From the NCBI GenBank assembly GCA_023898405.1, contig CP060221.1:2433501-2497500 (forward strand): a stretch of 64,000 bases of DNA, written 5' to 3'. The notes beneath the pieces were generated by a model. That model had not been told where the DNA came from. It saw only the letters and a list, made by a program, of their open reading frames with translations, and searched no databases. The position numbers were made by a program, and so were the translations under genes. This document shows, piece after piece, positions 44,991 through 53,969 of the stretch (positions are counted from its first letter, which is position 1; every line of letters begins with the position of its first letter). The DNA is from Myxococcales bacterium (GTDB lineage: Bacteria; Myxococcota; UBA727; JABDBI01).

Positions 44991-45832
44991 GGTAGTGTTG
45001 CAAAAAATCCTGACTTTGTGAATGGGCTCCATTTTTACTAATATTGAGGGATGAGAAAACACACTTCATCAGATTTTAAATGGCGGCATTATCAAGGCGA
45101 AGCAATCCTTCTTTGCGTACGTTGGTATCTCCGTTACAGGGTCAGTTATCGTGACCTAGAAGAGATGATGAAAGAGCGTGGTCTAAATGCCGATCATACA
45201 ACAATCTACCGATGGGTTCAGCACTATGCTCCAGAGATACAAAAGCGCGCCAGCTACTTTTTGAAATCACCAAATGATTCTTGGAAGCTTGATGAAACCT
45301 ACGTCAAAGTAAAGGGAAAGTGGCTCTATCTCTATAGGGCTATCGATTCACGGGGACAGACTATTGATTTTTATCTTAGCAAAACCCGAAATCAAAAAGC
45401 TGCCAAGCTATTTTTAGGCAAGTTATCAATGCTACGCAGAAGCGCTGAGCCACGGACTTTAACTGTTGATCGCCACCCATCATATCCGGCTGCCTTATCT
45501 CAACTTCAAAGTGAAGGTAAGTATCTCAATGTGGAACTTAGGCAAAGCAAATATTTAAATAATATTATAGAGCAGGATCACAGGAGGATAAAATGGAAAG
45601 CACGGCATAGCATGGGCTATTTCTCTTACAAGACAGCCTTCAATACAATTCGTGGAATTGAAACAATGCATATGCTATTCAAAGGTCAGCTCTACCACTT
45701 AATGGATAAAAGTTCACTATCAATTAAAAAGTTCATCAACAGACAATTTGGACTGAGTGACCCAATTCTTGAAATGTAAGTTAACCTATTGGAGGGGCAT
45801 CTTTGTACTCTGTCATTGTTTGCAACACTACC
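44991..45832 (+). mobile_element. IS6-family element, complete copy B (842 bp)
   Basis: Same terminal repeats as copy A, opposite orientation. Flanks (CTATTTC and TTTTATG) share no target duplication. It forms the left border of a segment carrying the acid phosphatase gene. Confidence 0.93.
45051..45779 (+). CDS. IS6-family transposase, copy B
   Basis: A 242-residue copy, full length, differing from copy A by one residue (W-K-A-R-H instead of W-K-T-R-H). All catalytic residues are present. Confidence 0.95.
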   Translation: MRKHTSSDFKWRHYQGEAILLCVRWYLRYRVSYRDLEEMMKERGLNADHTTIYRWVQHYAPEIQKRASYFLKSPNDSWKLDETYVKVKGKWLYLYRAIDSRGQTIDFYLSKTRNQKAAKLFLGKLSMLRRSAEPRTLTVDRHPSYPAALSQLQSEGKYLNVELRQSKYLNNIIEQDHRRIKWKARHSMGYFSYKTAFNTIRGIETMHMLFKGQLYHLMDKSSLSIKKFINRQFGLSDPILEM

Positions 45833-45836
45833 TTTT

Positions 45837-45917
45837 ATGGTGCTTATAAGCCATAAAAGCGATCCGAGCCTTGAAGAGGAACTTGCTAAGCTTAGGAAAA
45901 AGCTTGATCAAAAATAG
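45837..45917 (+). pseudogene. 3' remnant of a gene cut by IS6 copy B
   Basis: A 26-codon frame, ending D-P-S-L-E-E-E-L-A-K-L-R-K-K-L-D-Q-K, starts four bases after the IS end. It looks like the charged helical C-terminus of a protein whose upstream part was removed. No family can be assigned. Confidence 0.3.
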
Positions 45918-46039
45918 CTCAGCTTTAACTTAAGTTTAGCTCGCATATATAAATATAAAACACAAATTAATCTGCAGATAATCTCTTTATTTGTTGCAAT
46001 AATAGAAATACTTTATTAATAATAAATAAATGGTGATTC

Positions 46040-47569
46040 ATGGAAATTAATAATTTCAACATTATAACAATATTATTTTTATTTTACTTTTTTAGTGGTA
46101 TAATATTTGCCAACACTAATATCGTTATTGTTGGTGATTTTGGCAATGGTGATAAAATAATTAGCAATAATAAATATGGTCAAAAAATTGTAGCTGATGG
46201 CATGAAAGATTACTGCATAACTAAGCAAAACTCTGATGAAAAGTGCTCATTTTTGGTAGGAACTGGGGATAACTTTTACCCAGATGGTATTTCAGATAAT
46301 GAGACGGAAAATTTAGAAAAATTTTTCCAAAATCGTTTTATGAAATACTATGCTCCCCTCAAAGATTTGCAATTGCCATTTTTTATGAGCCTGGGAAATC
46401 ATGACATTGGTGATTTAGGTTGGGGCTCTACGCTTCAAAGACTCTATACCACCAATGCTAGTTGGCTTGCTGCAGCAGGAAAAAGAATAGCAAATCAAAT
46501 ATATATTCATGGAAATAAAGAAATAAACCCTGAAGTCCAATTTAAAATTGGTACTAATTCTTACCAGATTCCCTTTTTCTATTTGCCATCACCTTTTTAT
46601 TCTTTTGATTTAAATAATAAAGCGATAACTTTATTTGCCATAGATACCATGAGCTATCCTGCAAAACATTTTAATGATGAGTTGCTTTCTAATCTTGCCC
46701 AACAAGACACCACCGATATAGACAAGGAATTAAAAAAAGATGCCATAAGTGAAGAACAAAAATCTGAAAACGAACAATTCGAACGCATGATACAACAGGA
46801 ATGGGTGTTGCTGGACGAGAAAGAGAAAAAAGCAAAAGAGCTCAATTTGCTCCCTAATCCCAATAACAATTTACAGTCACAGGCATTAAGGGCGGCTATG
46901 AACAATCAAGCAAAATGGAAAATTGCTTTTGGACATTTTCCCTTTATTAGTCACGGCAGACATGGAAAAGAGTTTTTAAGCGTAACCGAAAGCAAGCCGA
47001 TACAACAATTGCGCGAAGATCTTTGCAATAACAAAGTTGATTTTTACCTAACGGGTCATGATCACCACATGGAACTGAGTACTTATAAGTGTTCTGATGG
47101 ACATGTAGTGGTAGTTATTCTTTCCGGTGCTGGTTCAAAATTGGATAGAATCAGATGGGGCACCTTGGATAGAAAAGCAGAAAATGTTGGATATATTAGC
47201 TGGGGGATGAGCTTATTAACAGGACAAGGTTATGAGGATCCTTTTGGAAAAAATTCATCCTTTCACTGGGGAAATGGCAGATATTTTGAAAAGATGGGTG
47301 ATGATATTAAGTTTAAGAAGGAAGTAGCTTCACAGGTATTAGGATTTGCTACTTTACAGCTCGACAATGATGGTAAGGAAGCCATTATCAGAATGCATGT
47401 CTCATATGCTAAGGCTAAAAATAGCAGCGGAAAATATGTTGACTTACCGATCAACTCTCCTGAATACAATACTGCTTGCATCAGGTTTAGAAAGGCTCCA
47501 CATTTTTCTTTGACACGCTGTGATGAAGGCAAAGACCAGGAAAGCGAAACGAACCTTGTTTACAAGTAA
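46040..47569 (+). CDS. Exported purple acid phosphatase-like metallophosphoesterase
   Basis: A 509-residue protein with a signal peptide of about 24 residues. It has the five metal-binding blocks of the family: G-D-F-G-N-G, G-T-G-D-N-F-Y-P-D-G, L-G-N-H-D, G-H-F-P-F-I-S-H-G and T-G-H-D-H-H-M-E. This order resembles tartrate-resistant acid phosphatases. Compared with the animal enzyme it has an insertion of about 60 residues rich in Glu, Lys and Gln (about residues 225-285). It would remove phosphate from proteins or small molecules outside the cell. It lies between inverted IS6 copies. Confidence 0.87.
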   Translation: MEINNFNIITILFLFYFFSGIIFANTNIVIVGDFGNGDKIISNNKYGQKIVADGMKDYCITKQNSDEKCSFLVGTGDNFYPDGISDNETENLEKFFQNRFMKYYAPLKDLQLPFFMSLGNHDIGDLGWGSTLQRLYTTNASWLAAAGKRIANQIYIHGNKEINPEVQFKIGTNSYQIPFFYLPSPFYSFDLNNKAITLFAIDTMSYPAKHFNDELLSNLAQQDTTDIDKELKKDAISEEQKSENEQFERMIQQEWVLLDEKEKKAKELNLLPNPNNNLQSQALRAAMNNQAKWKIAFGHFPFISHGRHGKEFLSVTESKPIQQLREDLCNNKVDFYLTGHDHHMELSTYKCSDGHVVVVILSGAGSKLDRIRWGTLDRKAENVGYISWGMSLLTGQGYEDPFGKNSSFHWGNGRYFEKMGDDIKFKKEVASQVLGFATLQLDNDGKEAIIRMHVSYAKAKNSSGKYVDLPINSPEYNTACIRFRKAPHFSLTRCDEGKDQESETNLVYK

Positions 47570-47603
47570 GTTTTGATAGCAATAATTTTTGCTGAGTACA
47601 TTT

Positions 47604-47639
47604 ATCGGAGGTCCTTGCTTTGTTAAAAGGGCCTCCGAT
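47604..47639 (+). terminator. Hairpin downstream of the phosphatase gene
   Basis: ATCGGAGG pairs with CCTCCGAT over a 20-base loop, followed by TTGTT. It lies 34 bases after the phosphatase stop and probably ends its transcript. Confidence 0.55.
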
Positions 47640-47729
47640 TTGTTCAAACATCAATCAAAATTACCTTTTTGGCTTATTTGCCTAAATAGAACGAGAGCTA
47701 ATATCAGTGATGAGCAAAGAGGGTTTGGC

Positions 47730-47749
47730 GGTAATGTTGCAAAAAATCC
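47730..47749 (+). mobile_element. 20 bp IS6 end remnant
   Basis: GGTAATGTTGCAAAAAATCC matches the transposase-start end of the IS6 element with one mismatch and directly abuts the opposite end of copy C. It marks a lost or recombined further copy. Confidence 0.7.
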
Positions 47750-48591
47750 GGTAGTGTTGCAAACAATGACAGAGTACAAAGATGCCCCTCCAATAGGTTA
47801 ACTTACATTTCAAGAATTGGGTCACTCAGTCCAAATTGTCTGTTGATGAACTTTTTAATTGATAGTGAACTTTTATCCATTAAGTGGTAGAGCTGACCTT
47901 TGAATAGCATATGCATTGTTTCAATTCCACGAATTGTGTTGAAGGCTGTCTTGTAAGAGAAATAGCCCATGCTATGCCGTGTTTTCCATTTTATCCTCCT
48001 GTGATCCTGCTCTATAATATTATTTAAATATTTGCTTTGCCTAAGTTCCACATTGAGATACTTACCTTCACTTTGAAGTTGAGATAAGGCAGCCGGATAT
48101 GATGGGTGGCGATCAACAGTTAAAGTCCGTGGCTCAGCGCTCCTGCGTAGCATTGATAACTTGCCTAAAAATAGCTTGGCAGCTTTTTGATTTCGGGTTT
48201 TGCTAAGATAAAAATCAATAGTCTGTCCCCGTGAATCGATAGCCCTATAGAGATAGAGCCACTTTCCCTTTACTTTGACGTAGGTTTCATCAAGCTTCCA
48301 AGAATCATTTGGTGATTTCAAAAAGTAGCTGGCGCGCTTTTGTATCTCTGGAGCATAGTGCTGAACCCATCGGTAGATTGTTGTATGATCGGCATTTAGA
48401 CCACGCTCTTTCATCATCTCTTCTAGGTCACGATAACTGACCCTGTAACGAAGGTACCAACGTACGCAAAGAAGGATTGCTTCGCCTTGATAATGCCGCC
48501 ATTTAAAATCTGATGAAGTGTGTTTTCTCATCCCTCAATATTAGTAAAAATGGAGCCCATTCACAAAATCAGGATTTTTTGCAACACTACC
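47750..48591 (-). mobile_element. IS6-family element, complete copy C (842 bp)
   Basis: Same ends as the other copies. Its right end is fused to the C-terminal part of an IS4-type transposase. No target duplication. With copy B it brackets the phosphatase gene as inverted repeats. Confidence 0.93.
47803..48531 (-). CDS. IS6-family transposase, copy C
   Basis: A full-length 242-residue transposase, identical in protein sequence to copy A, with the complete DDE triad. Confidence 0.95.
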   Translation of the reverse strand: MRKHTSSDFKWRHYQGEAILLCVRWYLRYRVSYRDLEEMMKERGLNADHTTIYRWVQHYAPEIQKRASYFLKSPNDSWKLDETYVKVKGKWLYLYRAIDSRGQTIDFYLSKTRNQKAAKLFLGKLSMLRRSAEPRTLTVDRHPSYPAALSQLQSEGKYLNVELRQSKYLNNIIEQDHRRIKWKTRHSMGYFSYKTAFNTIRGIETMHMLFKGQLYHLMDKSSLSIKKFINRQFGLSDPILEM

Positions 48592-49648
48592 ATATTTAAT
48601 GTGTCCTCCCAACCTTGCTATTTGCCTTAAAACTTCATCGACAGTAAGCAATGATTCCGCGGTATAATTTTGCAGCATAGCTAATAATGGAGGCGGTATA
48701 TAAAGTTCTGGTGAGCTATTTGCTTCATTTGCTTTATTGCGTAGCCGCAGGAGAAACCAGGGGCTATTGGTATAAAGACTCCCAAACAATTTTTCAGGCT
48801 GTGAAAGCTTTCTAACTGTCTTTTTTCATATGAGCATCCAGTTTTAAGGACTTTAAAGTATTCTTCTATGACCCAACGTGAGCAATAGCATTCGATAATC
48901 TTTTCGATATCTTGGCGCGAAGCGATTGGTTCTTGAGTGAGTAAAATCCATTCAATAGGCTTTTCATCTTTAGGCGGATTTCGCTCTAGAATAAGAACAG
49001 CATTTATATCTAAAGATAATGCATATTTTTTATCTACACAGTTTGATCTTTTTAATGTAATTTGTTTTGCTTTAATATCTACTATCGTATTGCGGGCATC
49101 TCTTTTAACAAGCCTTTTATTATTAGCCCCGCCGGATTTTTTATTTCTTCTAGAAAGATGTATTTCTTTAGAAAACAATCTGCTTTCTTCTGCAAATTCC
49201 TCGCGTAAATGCTTGCCGTTTACAAGGGCGCGGTCATAGCAGCCCCTAACAATAAATCGATGTTCTTTGTTCGATAAATCAGCAAGCAAAGCATAACTAT
49301 CTGTTTCACTATCGCATACGTGGATTGCATTTTTAGCGCTTTCGCTGAGTTTAGAAATGCTATCGATTGCGTCATTCCATCTTTGTTTTTCCGATGGCAG
49401 GCGACGAGACTGAGTCTGTGTAAGAATCCCTTTTTTTCTGAGTGCATAAGGACTGATTTTTTCACCGCGCTTAAAACAATGCAACCCCAATGTACCTAAT
49501 GGTTCTCTATCTGACGCAGAAATAGCTAAACTGAAATGACCAAAGAAGCTTGCACTTTTACCTAGTGAGGTTGTTCCAAGGTCTCGTCTCTTTCCTGAAA
49601 ATACAAACTCACTCGAATCATGCGCAATAATAATATCATTATTCTTAT
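48592..49648 (-). pseudogene. IS4-family transposase, copy 2, truncated at both ends and frameshifted
   Basis: This DNA matches the IS4-type element at 584-2803 but keeps the middle part lost there, including the second catalytic aspartate (V-C-D-S-E-T-D-S-Y-A-L). IS6 copy C cuts it before the C-terminus and copy D cuts off the first 75 or so residues. Two extra bases in the stretch coding P-I-A-W-F-L (near 48760) shift the frame after the Y-R-E-K motif. It is dead but useful as the reference for the deletion in copy 1. Confidence 0.9.
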
Positions 49649-50490
49649 GGTAGTGTTGCAAAAAATCCTGATTTTGTGAATGGGCTCCATTTTTACTACT
49701 ATTGAGGGATGAGAAAACACACTTTATCAGATTTTAAATGGCGCCATTATCAAGGCGAAGCAATCCTTCTTTGCGTACGTTGGTATCTCCGTTACAGGGT
49801 CAGTTATCGTGACCTAGAAGAGATGATGAAAGAGCGTGGTCTAAATGCCGATCATACAACAATCTACCGATGGGTTCAGCACTATGCTCCAGAGATACAA
49901 AAGCGCGCCAGCTACTTTTTGAAATCACCAAATGATTCTTGGAAGCTTGATGAAACCTACGTCAAAGTAAAGGGGAGGTGGCTCTATCTCTATAGGGCTA
50001 TCGATTCACGGGGACAGACTATTGATTTTTATCTTAGCAAAACCCGAAATCAAAAAGCTGCCAAGCTGTTTTTAGGCAAGTTATCAAGGTTACGCAGGAG
50101 TCCTGAGCCACGAACTTTAACTGTTGATCGCCACCCATCATATCCGGCTGCTTTATCTCAACTTCAAAGTGAAGGTAAGTATCTCAATGTGGAACTTAGG
50201 CAAAGCAAATATTTAAATAATATTATAGAGCAGGATCACAGGAGGATAAAATGGAAAGCACGGCATAGCATGGGCTATTTCTCTTACAAGACAGCCTTCA
50301 ACACAATTCGTGGAATTGAAACAATGCATATGCTATTCAAAGGTCAGCTCTACCACTTAATGGATAAAAGTTCACTATCAATTAAAAAGTTCATCAACAG
50401 ACAATTTGGACTGAGTGACCCAATTCTTGAATTGTAAGTTAACCTATTGGAGGGGCATCTTTGTACTCTGTCATTGTTTGCAACACTACC
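49649..50490 (+). mobile_element. IS6-family element, complete copy D (842 bp)
   Basis: Same ends. Left flank lies in the IS4-type transposase, right flank in a phage tape-measure gene, with no target duplication. It has more substitutions than the other copies, so it may be an older insertion. Confidence 0.93.
49709..50437 (+). CDS. IS6-family transposase, copy D
   Basis: 242 residues, complete. It differs from copy A at several positions (T-L-S-D near the start, K-G-R-W-L-Y, L-S-R-L-R-R-S-P-E-P, ending I-L-E-L). Catalytic residues are kept. Confidence 0.95.
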   Translation: MRKHTLSDFKWRHYQGEAILLCVRWYLRYRVSYRDLEEMMKERGLNADHTTIYRWVQHYAPEIQKRASYFLKSPNDSWKLDETYVKVKGRWLYLYRAIDSRGQTIDFYLSKTRNQKAAKLFLGKLSRLRRSPEPRTLTVDRHPSYPAALSQLQSEGKYLNVELRQSKYLNNIIEQDHRRIKWKARHSMGYFSYKTAFNTIRGIETMHMLFKGQLYHLMDKSSLSIKKFINRQFGLSDPILEL

Positions 50491-50737
50491 CGAAATAACC
50501 CGCTAGTACACCGAGCGCCTTTTTGGCCTTGAATGAAAAATCCTGTATCTGATTTTGGGCCAACTTTGCTTTTCGTTCATCGAACTTCACCGCCACATCA
50601 AGCGGCATCTTTTTGCTTAGGCCATTTATTGTGGAGTTCACATTGTCAGCAAAGCTATCAATGGACCTGATGGCTTCTTTGAGCTTTTTGGCATCAAATT
50701 TAAAACCAAACACTGCCTCTAAACTGCGCACTTGCAT
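50491..50737 (-). pseudogene. Phage tail tape-measure protein, N-terminal fragment
   Basis: About 82 residues from ATG 50737 until the end of IS6 copy D: G-F-K-F-D-A-K-K-L-K-E-A-I-R-S-I-D-S-F-A-D and a following helical stretch look like the start of a tail tape-measure or tail-length protein. The remainder is missing. In contractile phages this gene normally follows the tail chaperone; here it is upstream of the sheath and on the opposite strand, so the segment has been moved. Confidence 0.55.
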
Positions 50738-50886
50738 TTTTTAAAAACCCCAATCGATCCGCCTATTATAAGTCAGCTAGACAAAATGGGATTACTAAAA
50801 TCTGGGGGTAAAAAGAAGAAATTGCTTGCATTTAACCGTTAAAAGTATTACACTATAAAGTGTAACCTTACATAGATGGTGTTTGT

Positions 50887-51228
50887 TTGTCTAAATGGAC
50901 CACAAAATATTGGGCCGAAATTGATGGTTCTTCTCCAGTATCAGACTGGTTAGATAACCTACCTAAAGTGCAATACAAATCTCTGGCTAAAAAGGTGCTC
51001 TTGTTGGAACTATGCGGAAATGAGCTGAAAATGCCACACAGTAAGAGCTTGAAACAAGGTCTGTTTGAATTGCGTGACCCTTCATTTGGATTGAGGCTTT
51101 ACTACTGTTTTCGGGATAAAAAATTAATTATTTTGTTAAATGGCGGGGATAAGAAATCACAAACCAAAGATATCAGGGCTGCTAGGGTATTGATTAAGCG
51201 GTTAGATGATGAGGAGGGTAAAAAATGA
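50887..51228 (+). CDS. HigB/RelE-type (Gp49-like) toxin
   Basis: A 113-residue protein of the phage-derived Gp49/HigB toxin family: V-S-D-W-L-D-N-L-P, L-F-E-L-R-D-P-S-F-G-L-R-L-Y-Y-C-F and the strand I-I-L-L-N-G-G-D-K-K-S-Q-T. These toxins cut mRNA at the ribosome. The likely start is TTG 50887, as no in-frame ATG fits. The stop overlaps the start of the antitoxin by four bases. Confidence 0.83.
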   Translation: MSKWTTKYWAEIDGSSPVSDWLDNLPKVQYKSLAKKVLLLELCGNELKMPHSKSLKQGLFELRDPSFGLRLYYCFRDKKLIILLNGGDKKSQTKDIRAARVLIKRLDDEEGKK

Positions 51229-51527
51229 AGCTAATGAATTTTAAAGACCATCTTAAAAAACGGCTTGATGAGACTGAAATTAAGGAATTAGAAAAACAGG
51301 CTAAAATAGAGTACGAAGCTCTAAAACTTCTTCAGCACGACGTTGCTGCAGCTATTGCGCAACACATGGAGGAACATGGTATGAGTTTTAATGAATTAGT
51401 CAGAAGCCTTGGAATTAGCCCTACTCAAGGGGCCAAAATCAAGAAGGGAGAGGCAAACCTAACCTTCGCCTCTCTCGCTCATATTGCAGGGTATCTGGGA
51501 AAGAGACCTCATATTGTTTTTAGTTGA
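51225..51527 (+). CDS. XRE-family antitoxin (HigA-like)
   Basis: A 100-residue protein with a helix-turn-helix in its second half (M-S-F-N-E-L-V-R-S-L-G-I-S-P-T-Q-G-A-K-I-K-K-G) and a helical N-terminal half that may bind the toxin. It starts in an ATGA overlap with the toxin gene. The pair lies between IS6 copies D and E, which are in the same orientation. Confidence 0.83.
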   Translation: MKLMNFKDHLKKRLDETEIKELEKQAKIEYEALKLLQHDVAAAIAQHMEEHGMSFNELVRSLGISPTQGAKIKKGEANLTFASLAHIAGYLGKRPHIVFS

Positions 51528-51583
51528 TCGCTAGTGTTATTTTTCTAGCCTCATTCTTTGCACCCACTCAAGATACTCCATAT

Positions 51584-52425
51584 GGTAGTGTTGCAAAAAA
51601 TCCTGATTTTGTGAATGGGCTCCATTTTTACTACTATTGAGGGATGAGAAAACACACTTCATCAGATTTTAAATGGCGGCATTATCAAGGCGAAGCAATC
51701 CTTCTTTGCGTACGTTGGTACCTTCGTTACAGGGTCAGTTATCGTGACCTAGAAGAGATGATGAAAGAGCGTGGTCTAAATGCCGATCATACAACAATCT
51801 ACCGATGGGTTCAGCACTATGCTCCAGAGATACAAAAGCGCGCCAGCTACTTTTTGAAATCACCAAATGATTCTTGGAAGCTTGATGAAACCTACGTCAA
51901 AGTAAAGGGAAAGTGGCTCTATCTCTATAGGGCTATCGATTCATGGGGACAGACTATTGATTTTTATCTTAGCAAAACCCGAAATCAAAAAGCTGCCAAG
52001 CTATTTTTAGGCAAGTTATCAAGGCTACGCAGGAGCGCTGAACCACGGACTTTAACTGTTGATCGCCACCCATCATATCCGGCTGCCTTATCTCAACTTC
52101 AAAGTGAAGGTAAGTATCTCAATGTGGAACTTAGGCAAAGCAAATATTTAAATAATATTATAGAGCAGGATCACAGGAGGATAAAATGGAAAACACGGCA
52201 TAGCATGGGCTATTTCTCTTACAAGACAGCCTTCAACACAATTCGCGGAATTGAAACAATGCATATGCTATTCAAAGGTCAGCTCTACCACTTAATGGAT
52301 AAAAGTTCACTATCAATTAAAAAGTTCATCAACAGACAATTTGGACTGAGTGACCCAATTCTTGAATTGTAAGTTAACCTATTGGAGGGGCATCTTTGTA
52401 CTCTGTCATTGTTTGCAACACTACC
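51584..52425 (+). mobile_element. IS6-family element, complete copy E (842 bp)
   Basis: Same ends; flanks CTCCATAT and GAGAATAG show no duplication. It cuts the 5' part of a phage gene whose end remains at 52426. Confidence 0.93.
51644..52372 (+). CDS. IS6-family transposase, copy E
   Basis: 242 residues, complete. It has Trp for Arg in D-S-W-G-Q-T and ends I-L-E-L like copy D. The Arg-to-Trp change is next to the second strand of the catalytic core and might reduce activity. Confidence 0.94.
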   Translation: MRKHTSSDFKWRHYQGEAILLCVRWYLRYRVSYRDLEEMMKERGLNADHTTIYRWVQHYAPEIQKRASYFLKSPNDSWKLDETYVKVKGKWLYLYRAIDSWGQTIDFYLSKTRNQKAAKLFLGKLSRLRRSAEPRTLTVDRHPSYPAALSQLQSEGKYLNVELRQSKYLNNIIEQDHRRIKWKTRHSMGYFSYKTAFNTIRGIETMHMLFKGQLYHLMDKSSLSIKKFINRQFGLSDPILEL

Positions 52426-52530
52426 GAGAATAGAGCTGCCTTTGATGTGGTGTTTCGTTTGATCATGCAGGAAAGTGCACCGATCAACACTGCCTATTTC
52501 GATTCGCTTGAATTAGAGAATCGCTTATGA
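52426..52530 (+). pseudogene. 3' remnant of a phage tail-region gene
   Basis: An open frame of 34 codons from the IS end to a TGA that overlaps the sheath ATG (ATGA). Its residues (F-D-V-V-F-R-L-I-M-Q-E-S-A-P-I-N-T-A-Y-F) look like the end of a small tail-completion or connector protein, the usual neighbour upstream of the sheath gene. Confidence 0.5.
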
Positions 52531-53513
52531 GCATCGATAGCATCGTTAAAATTTCCATTGAAACGCAAAGTTTATCCATGGCCCAAAAGGGCTTTGGTGT
52601 GCCGCTGATACTAGGTTTTAAGGAAGCAGAGAAGGCAAGCGTGGAGATGTATCGTAATGCTGGCGAATTACCTGATGGCTCTCATGCATCATATAAAATG
52701 GCTAAGGCTGTTTTTTCTCAAAATCCTACGGTACCACTCTTAAAGATAGCTTTTGCCAAAAATGGTTTTTCTCTCAGTGAGGCTTTGAAATCCATATTGG
52801 ATATAGAAAGTGATTTCTATGGTGTGTTACTGAGCCAGACACCAAGCGCAAAGGAATTGAAAGAAGCTGGTGCTTTGCTTGAATCAGGTCGCCTCATTCT
52901 AGGTTTTGATGTTGATGCCACCAGCAAGGATATTATCAAAAACCTTAAGAGCGACCGCATTTTTTGCATGCACAATCCAAGTTCAGAAGAATGTTTAAGT
53001 GCAGCCTGGATGGGAAAAATGTTGCCAGAAGCTCCAGGCTCATCCTCTTGGGCCTATCAGGATCTTAAACCTGTAGCGCCATATAGCCTCAGCGCGAGCA
53101 TTGCTGACGAGCTCGATAAAGCACATATCAATCGTTACATCGGCATCAAAGGTGTTGGCGTGACCCTTGATGGAAAAATGCTCAGTGGCCGATTTATCGA
53201 TATTACCCGCGGCATAGATTGGCTGCATGTACGCATCCAAGAGCGATTGTTTCGTTTGCTGATGATCAACAAAAAAATTCCCTACACCTTAAAAGGCATT
53301 GATTTGGTGCGCTCTGAGATTTTGGCCCAGCTCAAGGAAGCAATTTATCAGGGTGTGTTAGCCGAAGACCCAGAGCCGATGGTGAGCGTGCCCACCATAG
53401 AAGAGGTAAGTGAGCAAGTAAGAGGGGACCGCGTGTTGCCCAAAGTTCGCTTTAGCGGGCGATTAGCCGGTGCCATTCACAAGATTGAAATTCAGGGTGT
53501 TGTCACTGTTTAG
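52527..53513 (+). CDS. Phage tail sheath-like protein (DUF3383 type)
   Basis: A 328-residue protein that resembles DUF3383-family sheath-like proteins of contractile-tail phages: an N-terminal I-V-K-I-S-I-E-T-Q region, a central A-A-W-M-G-K-M-L-P segment, and the C-terminal block with R-G-I-D-W-L-H-V-R-I-Q-E-R-L-F-R-L and a final beta pair (I-H-K-I-E-I-Q-G-V-V-T-V). Its order before a tail tube and a chaperone supports the call. It could serve a prophage or a phage-tail-like particle. Confidence 0.8.
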   Translation: MSIDSIVKISIETQSLSMAQKGFGVPLILGFKEAEKASVEMYRNAGELPDGSHASYKMAKAVFSQNPTVPLLKIAFAKNGFSLSEALKSILDIESDFYGVLLSQTPSAKELKEAGALLESGRLILGFDVDATSKDIIKNLKSDRIFCMHNPSSEECLSAAWMGKMLPEAPGSSSWAYQDLKPVAPYSLSASIADELDKAHINRYIGIKGVGVTLDGKMLSGRFIDITRGIDWLHVRIQERLFRLLMINKKIPYTLKGIDLVRSEILAQLKEAIYQGVLAEDPEPMVSVPTIEEVSEQVRGDRVLPKVRFSGRLAGAIHKIEIQGVVTV

Positions 53514-53526
53514 AGGAGCGCAAAAA

Positions 53527-53955
53527 ATGCACGCGTTTGAGCAATACGATCCAGAAAATTACTCGGTGGTATTCAATGGCATCCCCATCGAGGGCTTTGC
53601 TGAAGATGATTTTATCGACATTGAGTTCGATTCTGAAGGTTATCAAGACCAGATTGGCGCTGATGGCCATGTGGTGCGCTATAAAAGCTGTGATCAGCGA
53701 GCGACAATTACTTTCACACTAATGTCCACATCACCCAGCAATAAGCTTCTTTCAGTTATGTACAACGCCGATATCAAGTCACCCAATGGCATAGGCGTGG
53801 GCCCTCTGCTTATTAGAAACACCCAAGGTGCCACTGTGTTTATGGGTACCCAAGCCTGGATCCAAAAGATGCCCAAAACAACGCTGGGCAAAAATATTGG
53901 TGACAAAGAGTGGGTGATACGGGTGGCTAAACTTGAAGCATTCATATCTCAATAG
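53527..53955 (+). CDS. Phage tail tube protein
   Basis: A 142-residue beta-rich protein starting at ATG 53527 after AGGAG (the longer frame from 53470 overlaps the sheath gene and is rejected). It resembles DUF3277/KPP10-type structural proteins, with D-F-I-D-I-E-F-D-S-E-G-Y-Q-D-Q-I-G-A-D-G near residue 30. It would stack inside the sheath to form the tail tube. Confidence 0.78.
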   Translation: MHAFEQYDPENYSVVFNGIPIEGFAEDDFIDIEFDSEGYQDQIGADGHVVRYKSCDQRATITFTLMSTSPSNKLLSVMYNADIKSPNGIGVGPLLIRNTQGATVFMGTQAWIQKMPKTTLGKNIGDKEWVIRVAKLEAFISQ

Positions 53956-53969
53956 GAGCAATACCAACT

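Noticed and set aside
44991..48591. Classical composite transposon with target duplications
   Set aside because: The outer flanks of the two IS6 copies do not match, so mobility as a unit is not shown by the sequence.
41894..52425. CRISPR array suspected from repeated identical blocks
   Set aside because: The repeats are IS6 ends and bodies, far longer than CRISPR repeats, with no regular spacers.
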